64,000 bases of DNA from a virus, in IMG/VR virus record IMGVR_UViG_3300007512_000015, positions 1 through 64,000 of that record; one strand, given 5' to 3'. Position 1 is the stretch's first letter, and every line of letters starts with the position of its first letter. The notes beneath the pieces were generated by a model. It was not told where the DNA came from, searched no databases, and worked only from the letters and a program-made list of their open reading frames with translations. The position numbers and the translations under genes are program-made. Of this stretch, positions 24,164 through 33,539 are shown one piece after another.

Positions 24164-26386
24164 CTACGGAATGGTAGCGACGAACTGCGGCAGGAAGTGA
24201 ACGACGACAGCGGCGGCAGCGGCCTGGGTCTCCATCGCGATGCCGACCCGGTGGACAGCATCACCGGATGCCGTACCGAGGTTTCCTTGCATGACAACCT
24301 TTCCAGCATCGGCACCCTTGCCCAGATACACAACCTCGCCTCGGGTAGTGCCCCCGGAACCGGCGATCATCGCGGAGGGGGTTCCAGGACAAGTCCTGAT
24401 GAGGACAGGGTTCGTGTTGTTGGCGTTGGCAACCACTGCGCCGAACACCGAAGCGCCAGCGATAGAGGCTGCGTCTGCGGGCTTGACACGTTGGTCACCA
24501 GAAGCGTCCACCGTGACCAACGTGTTGATGGTGATCTGGGCACCCGTCTGGTTGGTGTACTGGCCCTGCTGAACAATCACAGCACCCGATGCCGCCCGCA
24601 GTACGACGTCAACGTCTGACTCCAGCAGCATCGAGTTAGCGCCACCGGCATTGGAGTTGACCGACTGGATGGTGAGCGTCTTGTCGGCTGCCCCACAATC
24701 ACCGGAGAGGCCCCAGACACTGTCGGCCTTCCCGGTCAGCGTTACCGCGCCCGCCGTGGCTACCACGGAGGCTGCGCCAGTGGTTGCAGTGACGGAAGCA
24801 TCAACGGCACCTGTGACGGCTACGGCACCCACCGAGGAGTCGATAGCGACGTGGGTGAAATCAACGTCCAGCTTGGAGTCACCCGCGCCACCATTGGTTC
24901 CACGAAGCGTCAGGTCCTGGTCGACCCCGGAGATTGCCGCGATGGTGAGGTTGCTTGCTGTCACACCATCGAGTGAAATACCACCGTGGGAGGACTGGGC
25001 ATCAATGTCAAGCGCACTGCGAAGCTGCATCCCCGCATTGTTCCCGACGTTGGCTGCTTCGAGCTTCATGGCATCGGCGGCTCCGTTGGAGCCAGAGACA
25101 GAAACCTTCCCAGTCGAAGTAACGGCAATGCCTGAGCCAAGGATGGTTGCACCGAGCTTGTCGGCATCCATCTGGATGAAGCCGTTACCGGCTCCAGCGT
25201 TCGTGGCCGACAGCAACAACGACTTGTCATTGTTGTCACTGGCTTCCATCTTGATGGCCATCTCATCGTCCGAGTCGATGAGCATGTCCGCACCACCACT
25301 GACAGTGAGCTTGCCCGCAGTGGTCGTGGACATCGTCAATGCTGCGCTCGTGACTCCGATGCTGCGAGCCGCTCCCGTGGCGAAAGTGATGTCACTTGCG
25401 ATTTGACCATCAAGGATGGTCATGACGTTCGAGCCAGCCCCGACTGTAAGACGGGTGCCTTGGGTGCCCGTTGTGAGGTAGTTCTGATTCGAGGCGTTGT
25501 TCAGCTTGAAGTCAGCCGGGTTGGGGTTGGTGTCATCAGTCTTGATGATCATGTCACCCGCGCCACCACCAGCGGCGTCGGCCAGGGTGATTCCAGCGCC
25601 TGCTTGGTATGCCTCCTGCAGGGTCACGTTCTGGGACGCCTCGTACTCCATCGCACCAGCGTTACCGGGGGCCTTGGCGTTGGCGTCAGTAGAGTAGGCG
25701 GTAACGAATGCACCAGCGGGGGTGATCGGGTTACCGGCTGCATCCGTGAGGGTGCCGTCAGTGAAAGCGGCGACTGCCAGCTTGAGTTCGTACCCAAGAC
25801 TGCCAGCGTCTTCAGTGCCTGCCACGAAGTCGGTCTGGCAGAAGGGGATGTTGACTGCGGCAGCAACTTCAGCAGCGGTGTAGATCGTGATCAAACCAGC
25901 AGAAGCGTCTACCACTGACTTGACGGCGAAAAGGCCGTTGTTACCTGCTGCGGCTCCCGTGAAGCCGGAAAACTCGATGATGTCGTCGGCAGCAAGAACA
26001 TTGGGGTTGAAGCCGTTGATGCTCACGGTAGCGCCACCAGCACCAGCAGCCACGAACGTCGCGCCAGTTCCGGCAGCATTGATGTCTACGCTCTGCGCTG
26101 CCCGGATGTTGCAGGTGAAACCACCCGACTGATCGGCACCCTGCTGGCCATTATTGAGGTCAATGAAGTTGTCCTCAACGATGAAGTCGCGTTGACCACC
26201 ACTAATGGTGTCACCCAGGACAGTAAGGTTGGCTTGGATGAGGGCGTTGCCGGTTACATCGAGGCCACCGGTAGCGGTGAGGTTAGCAGATTGAAAGTTA
26301 CCGCCGATTTGAACATTGTCGGTAGCGCCGATGGTCTTGGTAAGACCTTGTTCGAGCCGGATAAGTGAGTTGACGGAATCAGCCAT
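24164..26386 (-). CDS. Large fibre-like virion protein
   Basis: 740 residues. Long repetitive beta pattern rich in Ala, Gly, Thr and Asp (ATGGLDVTGNALIQANLTVL, LTVSGGADMLIDSDDEMAIK) as in tail fibre and appendage proteins that fold as beta-helices or trimers. A head-proximal N-terminus (MADSVNSLIRLEQGLTKTIG) is followed by a GGQRDFIVEDNFIDLNNG segment typical of phage fibre shafts. The C-terminus (VGIAMETQAAAAAVVVHFLP) looks like a capping domain. No peptidase or enzymatic motif. Late-type promoter at 26517-26534, terminator at 24106. Confidence 0.65.
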   Translation of the reverse strand: MADSVNSLIRLEQGLTKTIGATDNVQIGGNFQSANLTATGGLDVTGNALIQANLTVLGDTISGGQRDFIVEDNFIDLNNGQQGADQSGGFTCNIRAAQSVDINAAGTGATFVAAGAGGATVSINGFNPNVLAADDIIEFSGFTGAAAGNNGLFAVKSVVDASAGLITIYTAAEVAAAVNIPFCQTDFVAGTEDAGSLGYELKLAVAAFTDGTLTDAAGNPITPAGAFVTAYSTDANAKAPGNAGAMEYEASQNVTLQEAYQAGAGITLADAAGGGAGDMIIKTDDTNPNPADFKLNNASNQNYLTTGTQGTRLTVGAGSNVMTILDGQIASDITFATGAARSIGVTSAALTMSTTTAGKLTVSGGADMLIDSDDEMAIKMEASDNNDKSLLLSATNAGAGNGFIQMDADKLGATILGSGIAVTSTGKVSVSGSNGAADAMKLEAANVGNNAGMQLRSALDIDAQSSHGGISLDGVTASNLTIAAISGVDQDLTLRGTNGGAGDSKLDVDFTHVAIDSSVGAVAVTGAVDASVTATTGAASVVATAGAVTLTGKADSVWGLSGDCGAADKTLTIQSVNSNAGGANSMLLESDVDVVLRAASGAVIVQQGQYTNQTGAQITINTLVTVDASGDQRVKPADAASIAGASVFGAVVANANNTNPVLIRTCPGTPSAMIAGSGGTTRGEVVYLGKGADAGKVVMQGNLGTASGDAVHRVGIAMETQAAAAAVVVHFLPQFVATIP

Positions 26387-26516
26387 TGGGAAACTCCAAA
26401 AGTTGGAAAAGGGGTCAGTTCAGAGGGAAAAGCGCAAAAAGGAGTAGCCCAAAAAAAGCACAACGCGAACCCGAGGTGGTTGCCACACACGGGCATCCCT
26501 CTCACCCATAGGGTCA

Positions 26517-26534
26517 GGAATAAAGACCCTACCG
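26517..26534 (-). promoter_or_regulatory. Late-promoter-like element with overlapping hairpin
   Basis: Reads CGGTAG-GGTCTT-TATTCC on the minus strand, 130 bases before the ATG at 26386, the longest leader in the set. A 7-bp hairpin TAGGGTC/GACCCTA (26509-26531) covers the element and could modulate it. Confidence 0.45.
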
Positions 26535-26552
26535 AGAATCAGAACTTCCCTC

Positions 26553-26570
26553 CGGTTGGTAGTCTATGAG
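26553..26570 (+). promoter_or_regulatory. Late-promoter-like element of the plus-strand fibre operon
   Basis: Reads CGGTTG-GTAGTC-TATGAG on the plus strand, 22 bases before the ATG at 26593. It is divergent from the element at 26517-26534, only 18 bases apart. Confidence 0.5.
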
Positions 26571-26592
26571 CGAGAAGTTTTAGGAGTTCCGA

Positions 26593-26766
26593 ATGGCGTT
26601 CACGAAAACGGGCATAGCAGTAGCCGCACCGCGAGTTGTGCAGCTTCCTCTTCCTATGGACCTTCCAGAACCGAAGGTCGGTGAAGAAATGAACGGAATG
26701 GTGTGGGACGGAAAAGAGTGGATTGAAAAGAGGGAGTGGCTTCTCCGAGAACTCCCAAAGGAGTAA
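26593..26766 (+). CDS. 57-residue small protein leading the fibre operon
   Basis: ATG with AGGAG 6 bases upstream; stop at 26764-26766, three bases before the next gene. Begins MAFTKTGIAVAAPRVVQLPL and contains GEEMNGMVWDGKEWIEKREW. The short WDGKEWI motif is common in tiny phage proteins and fibre-linked peptides. Function unknown. Confidence 0.6.
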   Translation: MAFTKTGIAVAAPRVVQLPLPMDLPEPKVGEEMNGMVWDGKEWIEKREWLLRELPKE

Positions 26767-26769
26767 CCG

Positions 26770-28818
26770 ATGGCTAAAGGGATCATCGGGGAACCCTTCA
26801 CCTTTACCGCACTGTTCCTGGACAGCAGTGGGAACCCGATCACGCCCCTAAACCCCTCCATTGAGGTCTTCTACTTCGATGCTTCAGGGAACCGGCAAGG
26901 GGTGGTTGTGGCAGGCACAGCCATGTCTGCCGTCACCGGGGTCACAGGAAGATACAAATACACCGTCACCATCCCGGCGATACTGACCCCCTCGATCATG
27001 CTCTACGGAGTGATGGAAGGAGAAGACCCCGCCACCGGGGTTTTAGCGGTCGTAGAAGAAGGAGTTGACTGTTTTGAGTCGGGGGGTGGGGGGGCTGGAG
27101 TTGATATTGAGGATGAAGGAGTCTCTCTTGGAACCTTCACCACCATCAACTTTGTAGGCGCGGACGTAGAAGTTCTTGACGTGGGCGGTGTGGCTACCGT
27201 CTATATCCCGCCACTCCCGCCCCCTTCATACAGTAGCCACTGGGACACGTCCGACGGTAATAACGGTAATCAGTCGGTCACCGAAAGCCTCTCGCGTACC
27301 ACCGCCCACATATCCACCCCACATGGGGGAGAGGGGACCCCCTTCAAAACCGGAGGCTGGGCCGGGACCGACCAGCCAGCCACACTTCAAGATGACATTA
27401 CATTCACCACGCCAGGGGACACCACCGGATTTGGGGGAGACGCGACTGCTGTGGTGACGATGTATGACGCGGATGGGGTTTCAGTCTTAGAAACCTACAC
27501 CACCCCTTCTCTGACAGGTGACGCCACCCACACCTCTGGCTCGGGAAACCTCTTTGTAGTAATTTCTGGCTATGGCGTGGATGACGCCTTCCACCCTGCC
27601 CGCCAAAAGGCAAACATGTCAGTGGGGGTGGACACTTCAACCATCCTCACCAATGCAGGATTAGAGGGAGGTCGCTACCATGTCGAGGTGGTGATGACCC
27701 CAGACTCGGCAACGGATGGGAGTGGTCCTTATACTTATACTCAAGCTGCTGTGTTCCTTGACGCCAACCCCACTACCCCCTCCATCAGCGGGGTTTGTAC
27801 CCTGAGTGAGACTCCTGGGATGGTGGCCACCCGGTACTTGTCCGGGGTGCTTTATTACGACACGAGTTCCCAGTTCACTGTGGAGGTGACGGGCATTGAT
27901 CAACTGAATCGCAACACCTCTCGCGCCACGGGAAACCTGACCATCTCGTCATCGAATGTTGGGGGCACGTTGCCCACATTGAGTCAATCGCCTTTTGGGG
28001 ATGGGGCTGCCAGTTTCGCTGGTTGGAACAATGATGAAAACACCGATGGTGTGTCCTACTCCAAGACCGACTGGGCGTTCAGCGGAACTGGATACCGCTA
28101 TCTCGGCTCCTCGGTTGCTGCTTCGGCAGTGGCAGCGGACTCCTGGGGAAGTGGGGCTGCTGCTGCGAGTGCTTCTCTTGCTCTTGTTGTGGACACACAC
28201 ACTACTGCCAGTTCCGATACCGCAGAGTATTTCAATGACGAGAACCGGAGACAGGACTCCACTTACAACGGGGGAGCGACAACCGGGAACTGGAACAGCA
28301 CCACGACTTTGGTGGGGGGAGAGGGGATAGTTTGTGATGGGAATCTGTCAGTCCCTAACCAAGCCCCCATTCTGGATTGGTCTGTGTACAACCCCACGGG
28401 AGGCCCCGACTACACCGCCTTGGGAGGAACTGTCTCCTACTACCGGACCTTCGTGGACACCGCAGGAACAAACCGCTCCTCGATGACCCTGAACTTCTCT
28501 GGAACCTTCCTCGGGGATGCGACCACAGACCTTGCTGCGGAGGATCTCCGGGTCTACGTCAGGCGTGTAGCCTCTGCCACAGGAGGGGGTGCGGGACCGA
28601 CAGCCAACCCCCTCCGTGTACATGGGGGTTTGTACAACTTCGCCAGCTTCGATGACGGAGCTACCGTTCTCGGCTCCTACATACGAGAAGGGACCTCCAG
28701 CGGAAACACAGTCAACATCACCTTCGGCGGCTTCTCTTGCGAGAACGGCATCTACATTGAGATCGAGATCGCCAACCCTGGAATCATGGTCGATTCCCTG
28801 GTCGTATCTTTCGTTTGA
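26770..28818 (+). CDS. Large fibre/appendage-like protein
   Basis: 682 residues. The first 90 residues are an Ig-like beta domain (IGEPFTFTALFLDSSGNPIT, GRYKYTVTIPAIL), as in other phage appendage starts. Then Gly/Thr/Ser-rich beta-prone sequence with Asp-rich turns. The region at about 590-680 (LRVHGGLYNFASFDDGATVL, FGGFSCENGIYIEIEIANPG) may be a trimerising or receptor-binding head. No enzyme motif found. Confidence 0.6.
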   Translation: MAKGIIGEPFTFTALFLDSSGNPITPLNPSIEVFYFDASGNRQGVVVAGTAMSAVTGVTGRYKYTVTIPAILTPSIMLYGVMEGEDPATGVLAVVEEGVDCFESGGGGAGVDIEDEGVSLGTFTTINFVGADVEVLDVGGVATVYIPPLPPPSYSSHWDTSDGNNGNQSVTESLSRTTAHISTPHGGEGTPFKTGGWAGTDQPATLQDDITFTTPGDTTGFGGDATAVVTMYDADGVSVLETYTTPSLTGDATHTSGSGNLFVVISGYGVDDAFHPARQKANMSVGVDTSTILTNAGLEGGRYHVEVVMTPDSATDGSGPYTYTQAAVFLDANPTTPSISGVCTLSETPGMVATRYLSGVLYYDTSSQFTVEVTGIDQLNRNTSRATGNLTISSSNVGGTLPTLSQSPFGDGAASFAGWNNDENTDGVSYSKTDWAFSGTGYRYLGSSVAASAVAADSWGSGAAAASASLALVVDTHTTASSDTAEYFNDENRRQDSTYNGGATTGNWNSTTTLVGGEGIVCDGNLSVPNQAPILDWSVYNPTGGPDYTALGGTVSYYRTFVDTAGTNRSSMTLNFSGTFLGDATTDLAAEDLRVYVRRVASATGGGAGPTANPLRVHGGLYNFASFDDGATVLGSYIREGTSSGNTVNITFGGFSCENGIYIEIEIANPGIMVDSLVVSFV

Positions 28819-28826
28819 GGTCCAAA

Positions 28827-29141
28827 ATGCCCCGATTCACCCAACCCTTCCACATCACCAGAGACCATGAAGTCAACACTGTGAGGGTGTCCATCGCCAC
28901 TTCTGAAGGGCGTGTAGACGAGGTAACCCTTACCGACAGAGATTTCCGTGATGTAGCTCGTGCCTTATGGGATCGCGCCGTGTTCTATGTCGGAACCCAA
29001 ACGGTAAGAGCCAAGTACAAGGAGGGGTACTTCTCCTTGTCTGTGCAAACCGGGATCCACACCCGAACCGTATACCGGCTCGAAGAAAACGACGTGATGC
29101 CTGTCCTGGGGCAGTACATGGCCCAAACAGGAGGTGAGTAG
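28827..29141 (+). CDS. Small protein within the fibre operon
   Basis: 104 residues from MPRFTQPFHITRDHEVNTVR. Mixed beta/alpha; LTDRDFRDVARALWDRAVFY is a clear helix, and RVSIATSEGRVDEVTLTDRD precedes it. Its stop shares a base with the GTG start of the next gene. Perhaps a fibre assembly factor; no family recognised. Confidence 0.5.
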   Translation: MPRFTQPFHITRDHEVNTVRVSIATSEGRVDEVTLTDRDFRDVARALWDRAVFYVGTQTVRAKYKEGYFSLSVQTGIHTRTVYRLEENDVMPVLGQYMAQTGGE

Positions 29142-30175
29142 TGGGATTCAGCCAACTTGAAAGAATCAACATCGCGGCCAAGGCTCTCCAGGCCGGGGTT
29201 ATTGACGCCAACCCCAATAGTGTTTGGTACGAGGTCTTCTTCCCCTTCACCTTTGTTCTCGCCGCAGAACAGGTATGGACGGAGATGCCTCGGCTCCAGG
29301 GGTTGGTGGCCGGGAACCTCGCAACGGCACAAACCAACGCGGCGGCCAACCCGGATCTGATTCAGGACCTGTCTGACCCTGCGTCCGCTACCCAAATGAC
29401 CCTGGTTCCGGGAACCAACTTCTCCACCTACGCAGCCTACGAAACGCCGGGGGATACTTCCTCCGCACAACTCCGAAACTGGCTGCTTCCACAGTTAGTC
29501 CCCCAAGCGTCTGGCGCTCCGAGCAACGGATACGCCATGCAGTTGTACAACGGTGATCCAAACGCTGGCGGTGTTCTCATCACCACCACGGAAGGGACCA
29601 CAGGAGTTGGGGCCAACAAGACCGTAGGGTGGACTTTCAACTATGCCAACGGGCTTCTCCTCTTCTCGGCAGACTTCTTCGCTCTAACAGGGATTGTCGC
29701 TGCGACGTTTGATCCCTGGATTGTGGGATTCCGGTATGTCGGGAAGACAGCGGGCGATGCGGGGGCACCCGACGATGCCCAGTACGTCACCCTGGCCGCT
29801 GACGCTGACCTTCCTAATGCCCGTGTGCTTGCAGAAGGCACAGGCATCGACATCACGGACGACGGTACAAACGTCACCGTCTCCCTGGAAAACACTGCCG
29901 TAACTCCCGGATCCTACGAAAACCCTGATGTCACGGTAGACGCCCAAGGCCGAATCACGTCGGCTGCTTCAAACGTGCTAACGGGCGGGACCGGCATCAA
30001 CATCACAGACGGGGTGGGGACAAAGACCTTTGACCTCGCAAACACAGGCGTCACGGCGGGGACTTACACCAACCCCGTCGTCACCATTGACGACCAAGGA
30101 CGAATAACAGAGGCAACTGAAGGAACCGCAAGCACTGGCTTGCGGGTATCGTTCATCAAAACCGGAAGGTGCTGA
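29141..30175 (+). CDS. Tail fibre-like protein with phage repeat units
   Basis: 344 residues, GTG start coupled to the previous stop. C-terminal units of the type AVTPGSYENPDVTVDAQGRI and GVTAGTYTNPVVTIDDQGRI are a repeat widely seen in phage tail fibres and tail-associated lectin proteins. The N-terminal 180 residues (FSQLERINIAAKALQAGVID, WYEVFFPFTFVLAAEQVWTE) form a distinct attachment domain. Likely a host-contacting fibre. Confidence 0.7.
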   Translation: MGFSQLERINIAAKALQAGVIDANPNSVWYEVFFPFTFVLAAEQVWTEMPRLQGLVAGNLATAQTNAAANPDLIQDLSDPASATQMTLVPGTNFSTYAAYETPGDTSSAQLRNWLLPQLVPQASGAPSNGYAMQLYNGDPNAGGVLITTTEGTTGVGANKTVGWTFNYANGLLLFSADFFALTGIVAATFDPWIVGFRYVGKTAGDAGAPDDAQYVTLAADADLPNARVLAEGTGIDITDDGTNVTVSLENTAVTPGSYENPDVTVDAQGRITSAASNVLTGGTGINITDGVGTKTFDLANTGVTAGTYTNPVVTIDDQGRITEATEGTASTGLRVSFIKTGRC

Positions 30176-30176
30176 C

Positions 30177-30866
30177 GTGAACACAAACCTGCGGGAAACC
30201 GCCTCTCAAAACATCGTGTCCCTGCAAGAGAAGCTGAAGGAGCTTCCCAAATCCCTGAAGGCTATGCAAGCACAGCATAAAGAGAAGAGGGATGCCTTGA
30301 TGAAGGAGGCGGGAATCCTGGAAGCTGTGGAAAACCTCGACAGCCAGATGGAGGACTACTTCAAGCAACTGCAATCCAGTGCTGATCAACTCCAAGGCCA
30401 ACTTCAGGCATGGACGGAGGTGGCAGCAGCACTCGTAGCGGAGGAAAATGAAGTCGCCAATGACGTTGCTTCCGCTCCTGAACCAGAAGATGAGGAAGAG
30501 GAAGAGGACGGTGAAGCAGAGCCGGAAATCATCCACGGGATCGACGTGAGCCGTCTGGACCTCGCGACAAGGATGCAGGTGCTTGCAGGCAACCCGGAAA
30601 CCATCGCCATTCTCAAGGGACTTCAGGACGGAGAAGAAGAGAAGGACGACGAAGGGGAATGGGACGACGAAGGGGAAGACCTGCTCGACCAGATGGATGA
30701 GGTAGACGCCATCCTGGATGGTGTCCGGGTAGCTCCTGAATCAGACGAAGAGAACGACGAACCTGACGAGTTCGACGTGGATGATTTCTTCGGGGATGAA
30801 GGGGAAGAGGGATCTCCAGTAGAAGCTCTGGTTGAACGGTATCGATCCGACAGGCCCACTTCCTGA
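30177..30866 (+). CDS. Acidic coiled-coil protein
   Basis: 229 residues, GTG start one base after the previous stop. Residues 1-85 form a coiled coil (IVSLQEKLKELPKSLKAMQA), and the rest is Asp/Glu-rich (EPEDEEEEEDGEAEPEIIHG; FDVDDFFGDEGEEGS). The strongly acidic, low-complexity tail suggests an assembly chaperone or scaffold for the fibre. Its stop overlaps the start of the sulfotransferase-like gene. Confidence 0.55.
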   Translation: MNTNLRETASQNIVSLQEKLKELPKSLKAMQAQHKEKRDALMKEAGILEAVENLDSQMEDYFKQLQSSADQLQGQLQAWTEVAAALVAEENEVANDVASAPEPEDEEEEEDGEAEPEIIHGIDVSRLDLATRMQVLAGNPETIAILKGLQDGEEEKDDEGEWDDEGEDLLDQMDEVDAILDGVRVAPESDEENDEPDEFDVDDFFGDEGEEGSPVEALVERYRSDRPTS

Positions 30867-31627
30867 TGTCCCTCTTCTACACGGACAAGATCGCTTACTG
30901 GCATATGCCCAAGACAGGGGGCATGTCCGTCTACCGTGTGTTGAAGCAACTCCAACCCCCAGGGCTTGGGGTTATCAACAGCTTGCGGCGTCACGGAAGG
31001 GCCTCTGACATCCCTACCTCGGCACTGGCGAAAAGAGCTTTGGTCGGGAGCGTGCGAGACCCCTGGTCCTGGTACGCCTCCCTCTACAACATGGCCATCT
31101 CCAGTGCCTACCCGTCGGAACAGCAGCAAGAGAACGTCAGGAGAATGGGCAATGGATCCTCGGAGTTCAAGGACTTCCTCTTCGGGGCAACCCACCCCCT
31201 GGACCTGGAAGAACTCCCGCGCCCCTTCCCGCTTATCTGGGACCCGGACCCGCTCGGCCATTATGGAGCCGAGATAGACTACCTCGGTGCTGGCCTGGGC
31301 CTGTGTAGTTGGACATTCCGGTTCTGTTACGGCAAGCCTCCACGCCCAGACCTTTTCATCAACACCTCCACCCTCTACGAAGGGCTTGCGGAAGTGTTGA
31401 ACGAGGACCTGGAGAAAGTACAGAGTGTGACACCCCAAAACCGTGCGTCACACCGGCCCGCGTCGTGGATCAAAGACCCGGAATCCCTCTACGACGATGA
31501 GATGAAAGAATGGGTGGCGAAGGCCGACGCACCTCTGATTCAGATGTTTGGGTACGAGCCGTTCATGGACCCGGAATGGACAGTCATGAAAACGTCTGAT
31601 TTGAGGATACCGCCCTCTTTGGTGTAG
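30866..31627 (+). CDS. Sulfotransferase-family protein
   Basis: 253 residues. The start YWHMPKTGGMSVYRVL (residues 11-26) matches the 5'-phosphosulfate loop of PAPS-dependent sulfotransferases (FxHIPKTGGTS), and LVGSVRDPWSWYASLYN (59-75) matches the 3'-phosphate site (RxPxxRxxSxY) with R64, D65 and P66. C-terminal region has NTSTLYEGLAEVLNEDLEKV. The family transfers sulfate from PAPS to carbohydrates or proteins. It is the last gene of the fibre operon, so a role in modifying a fibre, capsid or host glycan is possible (inference). It overlaps the convergent kinase by 44 bases. Confidence 0.75.
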   Translation: MSLFYTDKIAYWHMPKTGGMSVYRVLKQLQPPGLGVINSLRRHGRASDIPTSALAKRALVGSVRDPWSWYASLYNMAISSAYPSEQQQENVRRMGNGSSEFKDFLFGATHPLDLEELPRPFPLIWDPDPLGHYGAEIDYLGAGLGLCSWTFRFCYGKPPRPDLFINTSTLYEGLAEVLNEDLEKVQSVTPQNRASHRPASWIKDPESLYDDEMKEWVAKADAPLIQMFGYEPFMDPEWTVMKTSDLRIPPSLV

Positions 31628-32219
31628 GCAGACGACCAACAACCTCGGCTACATCCCCGTAGGAACGCCAATCCATAGCGACCACCCTTGTGATGGTAGA
31701 CATACGGGTAGCCCACTCCTCATACACGCGATGAAGATGGGAGAGGTAGTCCAAGGAAATCGCCATCTCGGAAGCTCTGCCTCTGGAACCGATGCGCTGG
31801 AGAGCCTCCTCGGGGGGAACCCGCAAGTAGACAACGGCATCTGGAACCGGGACCACCTCAATAAGAGAGCGGTGAAGACCTTTGTACGTCTCCCACTCTC
31901 GTTCAGACAGGTGTTCCATTTCGTAGAGAACTTGGGCAAATACCCAATCCTCGTGAAGACACCGATCCAAAAGATAGCCCTCACTGCTATCAGTGATCTC
32001 CTGCTGCCGACGGAAGCGATCCGTGATCATGAATATCTGGGCTGTAAAGGCCCATCTCGTCGGATCTATGTAGAAGTCAGCGAGGTAGGGGTTCGTGGAC
32101 ACCGGCTCTGGAATCAGGGTAAAACCGGTCTCGCCAGCAAGCCTCGCGCAGAGAGTGGATTTGCCGACACCGATAGTCCCTGAAACTGCTACGAGCACCT
32201 CACCCTCCAGTGTGCTCAC
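31584..32219 (-). CDS. Deoxynucleoside kinase
   Basis: 211 residues, GTG start. P-loop GTIGVGKST (14-22), then EPVSTNPYLADFYIDPTRWA (substrate-binding E and the family NPYL..FY), DRCLHEDWVFA (about 84-94, DRS-like) and the lid RGRASE near 147. This order is typical of the dAdo/dGuo/dCyd/thymidine kinase family. It phosphorylates deoxynucleosides to dNMP to feed DNA synthesis. Location between the fibre operon and capsid genes is odd for a nucleotide enzyme. Confidence 0.85.
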   Translation of the reverse strand: MSTLEGEVLVAVSGTIGVGKSTLCARLAGETGFTLIPEPVSTNPYLADFYIDPTRWAFTAQIFMITDRFRRQQEITDSSEGYLLDRCLHEDWVFAQVLYEMEHLSEREWETYKGLHRSLIEVVPVPDAVVYLRVPPEEALQRIGSRGRASEMAISLDYLSHLHRVYEEWATRMSTITRVVAMDWRSYGDVAEVVGRLPTPKRAVSSNQTFS

Positions 32220-32240
32220 ACTACCCAGCGAAGATCGTCT

Positions 32241-32870
32241 TCAGTGGCCGAACCCGGCCATTGTTTGGCTTTTAGGACGACCATCCCAACTATACGCGCT
32301 GGAGTAGGAGTTGATGCTCACAGCAATGCCGTCGCTGTAGCCGGGACGCCACTTTCTACGGAGAGCCTTCCCTCTTGGATCGAACTTCCCCTTGAGGGGG
32401 ATGACCTTCTCATCAGTGCGGCCCGTGCTCACAACCTTCTTGAGAAGCTGCTTTATGACGACCTGCTTTGGGGTCGCCTTGATGATCTGGTAGTAGTCGA
32501 TGTTGGTCTGGTCATATCCCCAGTTGGAATAGAGAATGTCTCCGACCACAGGCTCCTCTGGGAGCGCGGCGTAGTGGTGCCGGGAAGCAGGGTCGTTGAA
32601 GTCATGGGGGTCTGCGCCATAGCCTGGGCGCATAACCCAGGCACCGTAGCCAGTACGGTAACCCCCAACCCCAGCACGAAAAGCCTTTTGGTAGGCTTTC
32701 TGGAAGGCGTCAGAAGTGCGGCTATCAGGCAACTCCACGGACCAATCGCGCCCACGCCCTGACAACTCACCTTCGATTCCCGTGCGCCTCAAAAGGGCTT
32801 TCACTTGCCGAAGCGTGGGAGGGGATGCCGCATAACGGGCAGCTACTCTTGAAGGCGATGGCTGAATCAT
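32241..32870 (-). CDS. Conserved phage/plasmid protein with RVAARY start
   Basis: 209 residues. N-terminus MIQPSPSRVAARYAASPPTL carries the shared basic motif. Residues about 105-209 contain GDILYSNWGYDQTNIDYYQI, IKATPKQVVIKQL and YSSAYSWDGRPKSQTMAGFG. The YSxWGYDQTNxDxYQV core is common in phage and plasmid proteins of unknown function. The N-terminal 90 residues are unrelated. The start shares a base with the next gene's stop. Confidence 0.6.
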   Translation of the reverse strand: MIQPSPSRVAARYAASPPTLRQVKALLRRTGIEGELSGRGRDWSVELPDSRTSDAFQKAYQKAFRAGVGGYRTGYGAWVMRPGYGADPHDFNDPASRHHYAALPEEPVVGDILYSNWGYDQTNIDYYQIIKATPKQVVIKQLLKKVVSTGRTDEKVIPLKGKFDPRGKALRRKWRPGYSDGIAVSINSYSSAYSWDGRPKSQTMAGFGH

Positions 32871-33475
32871 TAGGACTTGAGAAGTGTGAGGAGCTTCTTA
32901 CGGGAAGCATCGCCCTTGGGCATCTCGGCAGCCATCCGAATCAGGCTTCTGCGGAAATCAGCAGCGGACTTGAGGCCCTGGCTCTCGGCCCGGATCTTAC
33001 CGCAAACCTTTTCAGCAACTTCCTTGCTGCCGTATTCCTTCATCTGATCGGCAATACAATCATCCCAGGGGTACTTTTCCTTGGCCTCTTTGTCGCCTTC
33101 CTTCTCCTTCTCCTTGCACTGTGCCTTCAGGGCGTCGGGAAGTTTGGGAGAGTCGCAGCCACCACCGGCTTCCTTCTTGTCCTCATTCTTCTTCCCTTCT
33201 TCAACCTTCTTCAAGCACTGCTCTTTGAAGGGAGCGGGGGCGTCATCACAAGGGGCAGCCTTCTTGTCCTTCACGGGACTCGGCTCGTTAGTCTCGCCGT
33301 CACCGTCCTTGTCATTCCCCTTGGGATTGGGGTTGTTCTCGCTGTCGAACTGGTGCTTCTTCAGGTGGTCAGCGTCAGCGGCAAGAATGGAGAGGATCTC
33401 TCCACGCTCCGTGCTGCCCTTGGGCAACGTAGAGGCGAGGCGAATCAAGCGGTGACGGGCGGGGGTATCAGACAT
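32870..33475 (-). CDS. Charged protein with two copies of an RLIRLA-LPKGS motif
   Basis: 201 residues. The N-terminal RHRLIRLASTLPKGSTERGE and the C-terminal FRRSLIRMAAEMPKGDASRK are copies of one helical motif. Between them is a Lys/Glu/Asp linker and a cysteine-containing part (CDDAPAPFKEQCLKKVEEGK, PWDDCIADQMKEYGSKEVAE). Similar basic helices occur at the ends of other proteins here. Late-type promoter at 33506. Function unknown; possibly packaged in the head with the capsid genes next door. Confidence 0.6.
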   Translation of the reverse strand: MSDTPARHRLIRLASTLPKGSTERGEILSILAADADHLKKHQFDSENNPNPKGNDKDGDGETNEPSPVKDKKAAPCDDAPAPFKEQCLKKVEEGKKNEDKKEAGGGCDSPKLPDALKAQCKEKEKEGDKEAKEKYPWDDCIADQMKEYGSKEVAEKVCGKIRAESQGLKSAADFRRSLIRMAAEMPKGDASRKKLLTLLKS

Positions 33476-33505
33476 GACTGTCTCCAGAAGGGTTACTTCC
33501 CATTG

Positions 33506-33523
33506 AGTATCGACACTCTACCG
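33506..33523 (-). promoter_or_regulatory. Late-promoter-like element
   Basis: Reads CGGTAG-AGTGTC-GATACT on the minus strand, 30 bases before the ATG at 33475. Best match with the copy at 18381-18398 (17 of 18 bases apart from two changes). Confidence 0.55.
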
Positions 33524-33539
33524 GCACCCCAAAGCAAAC

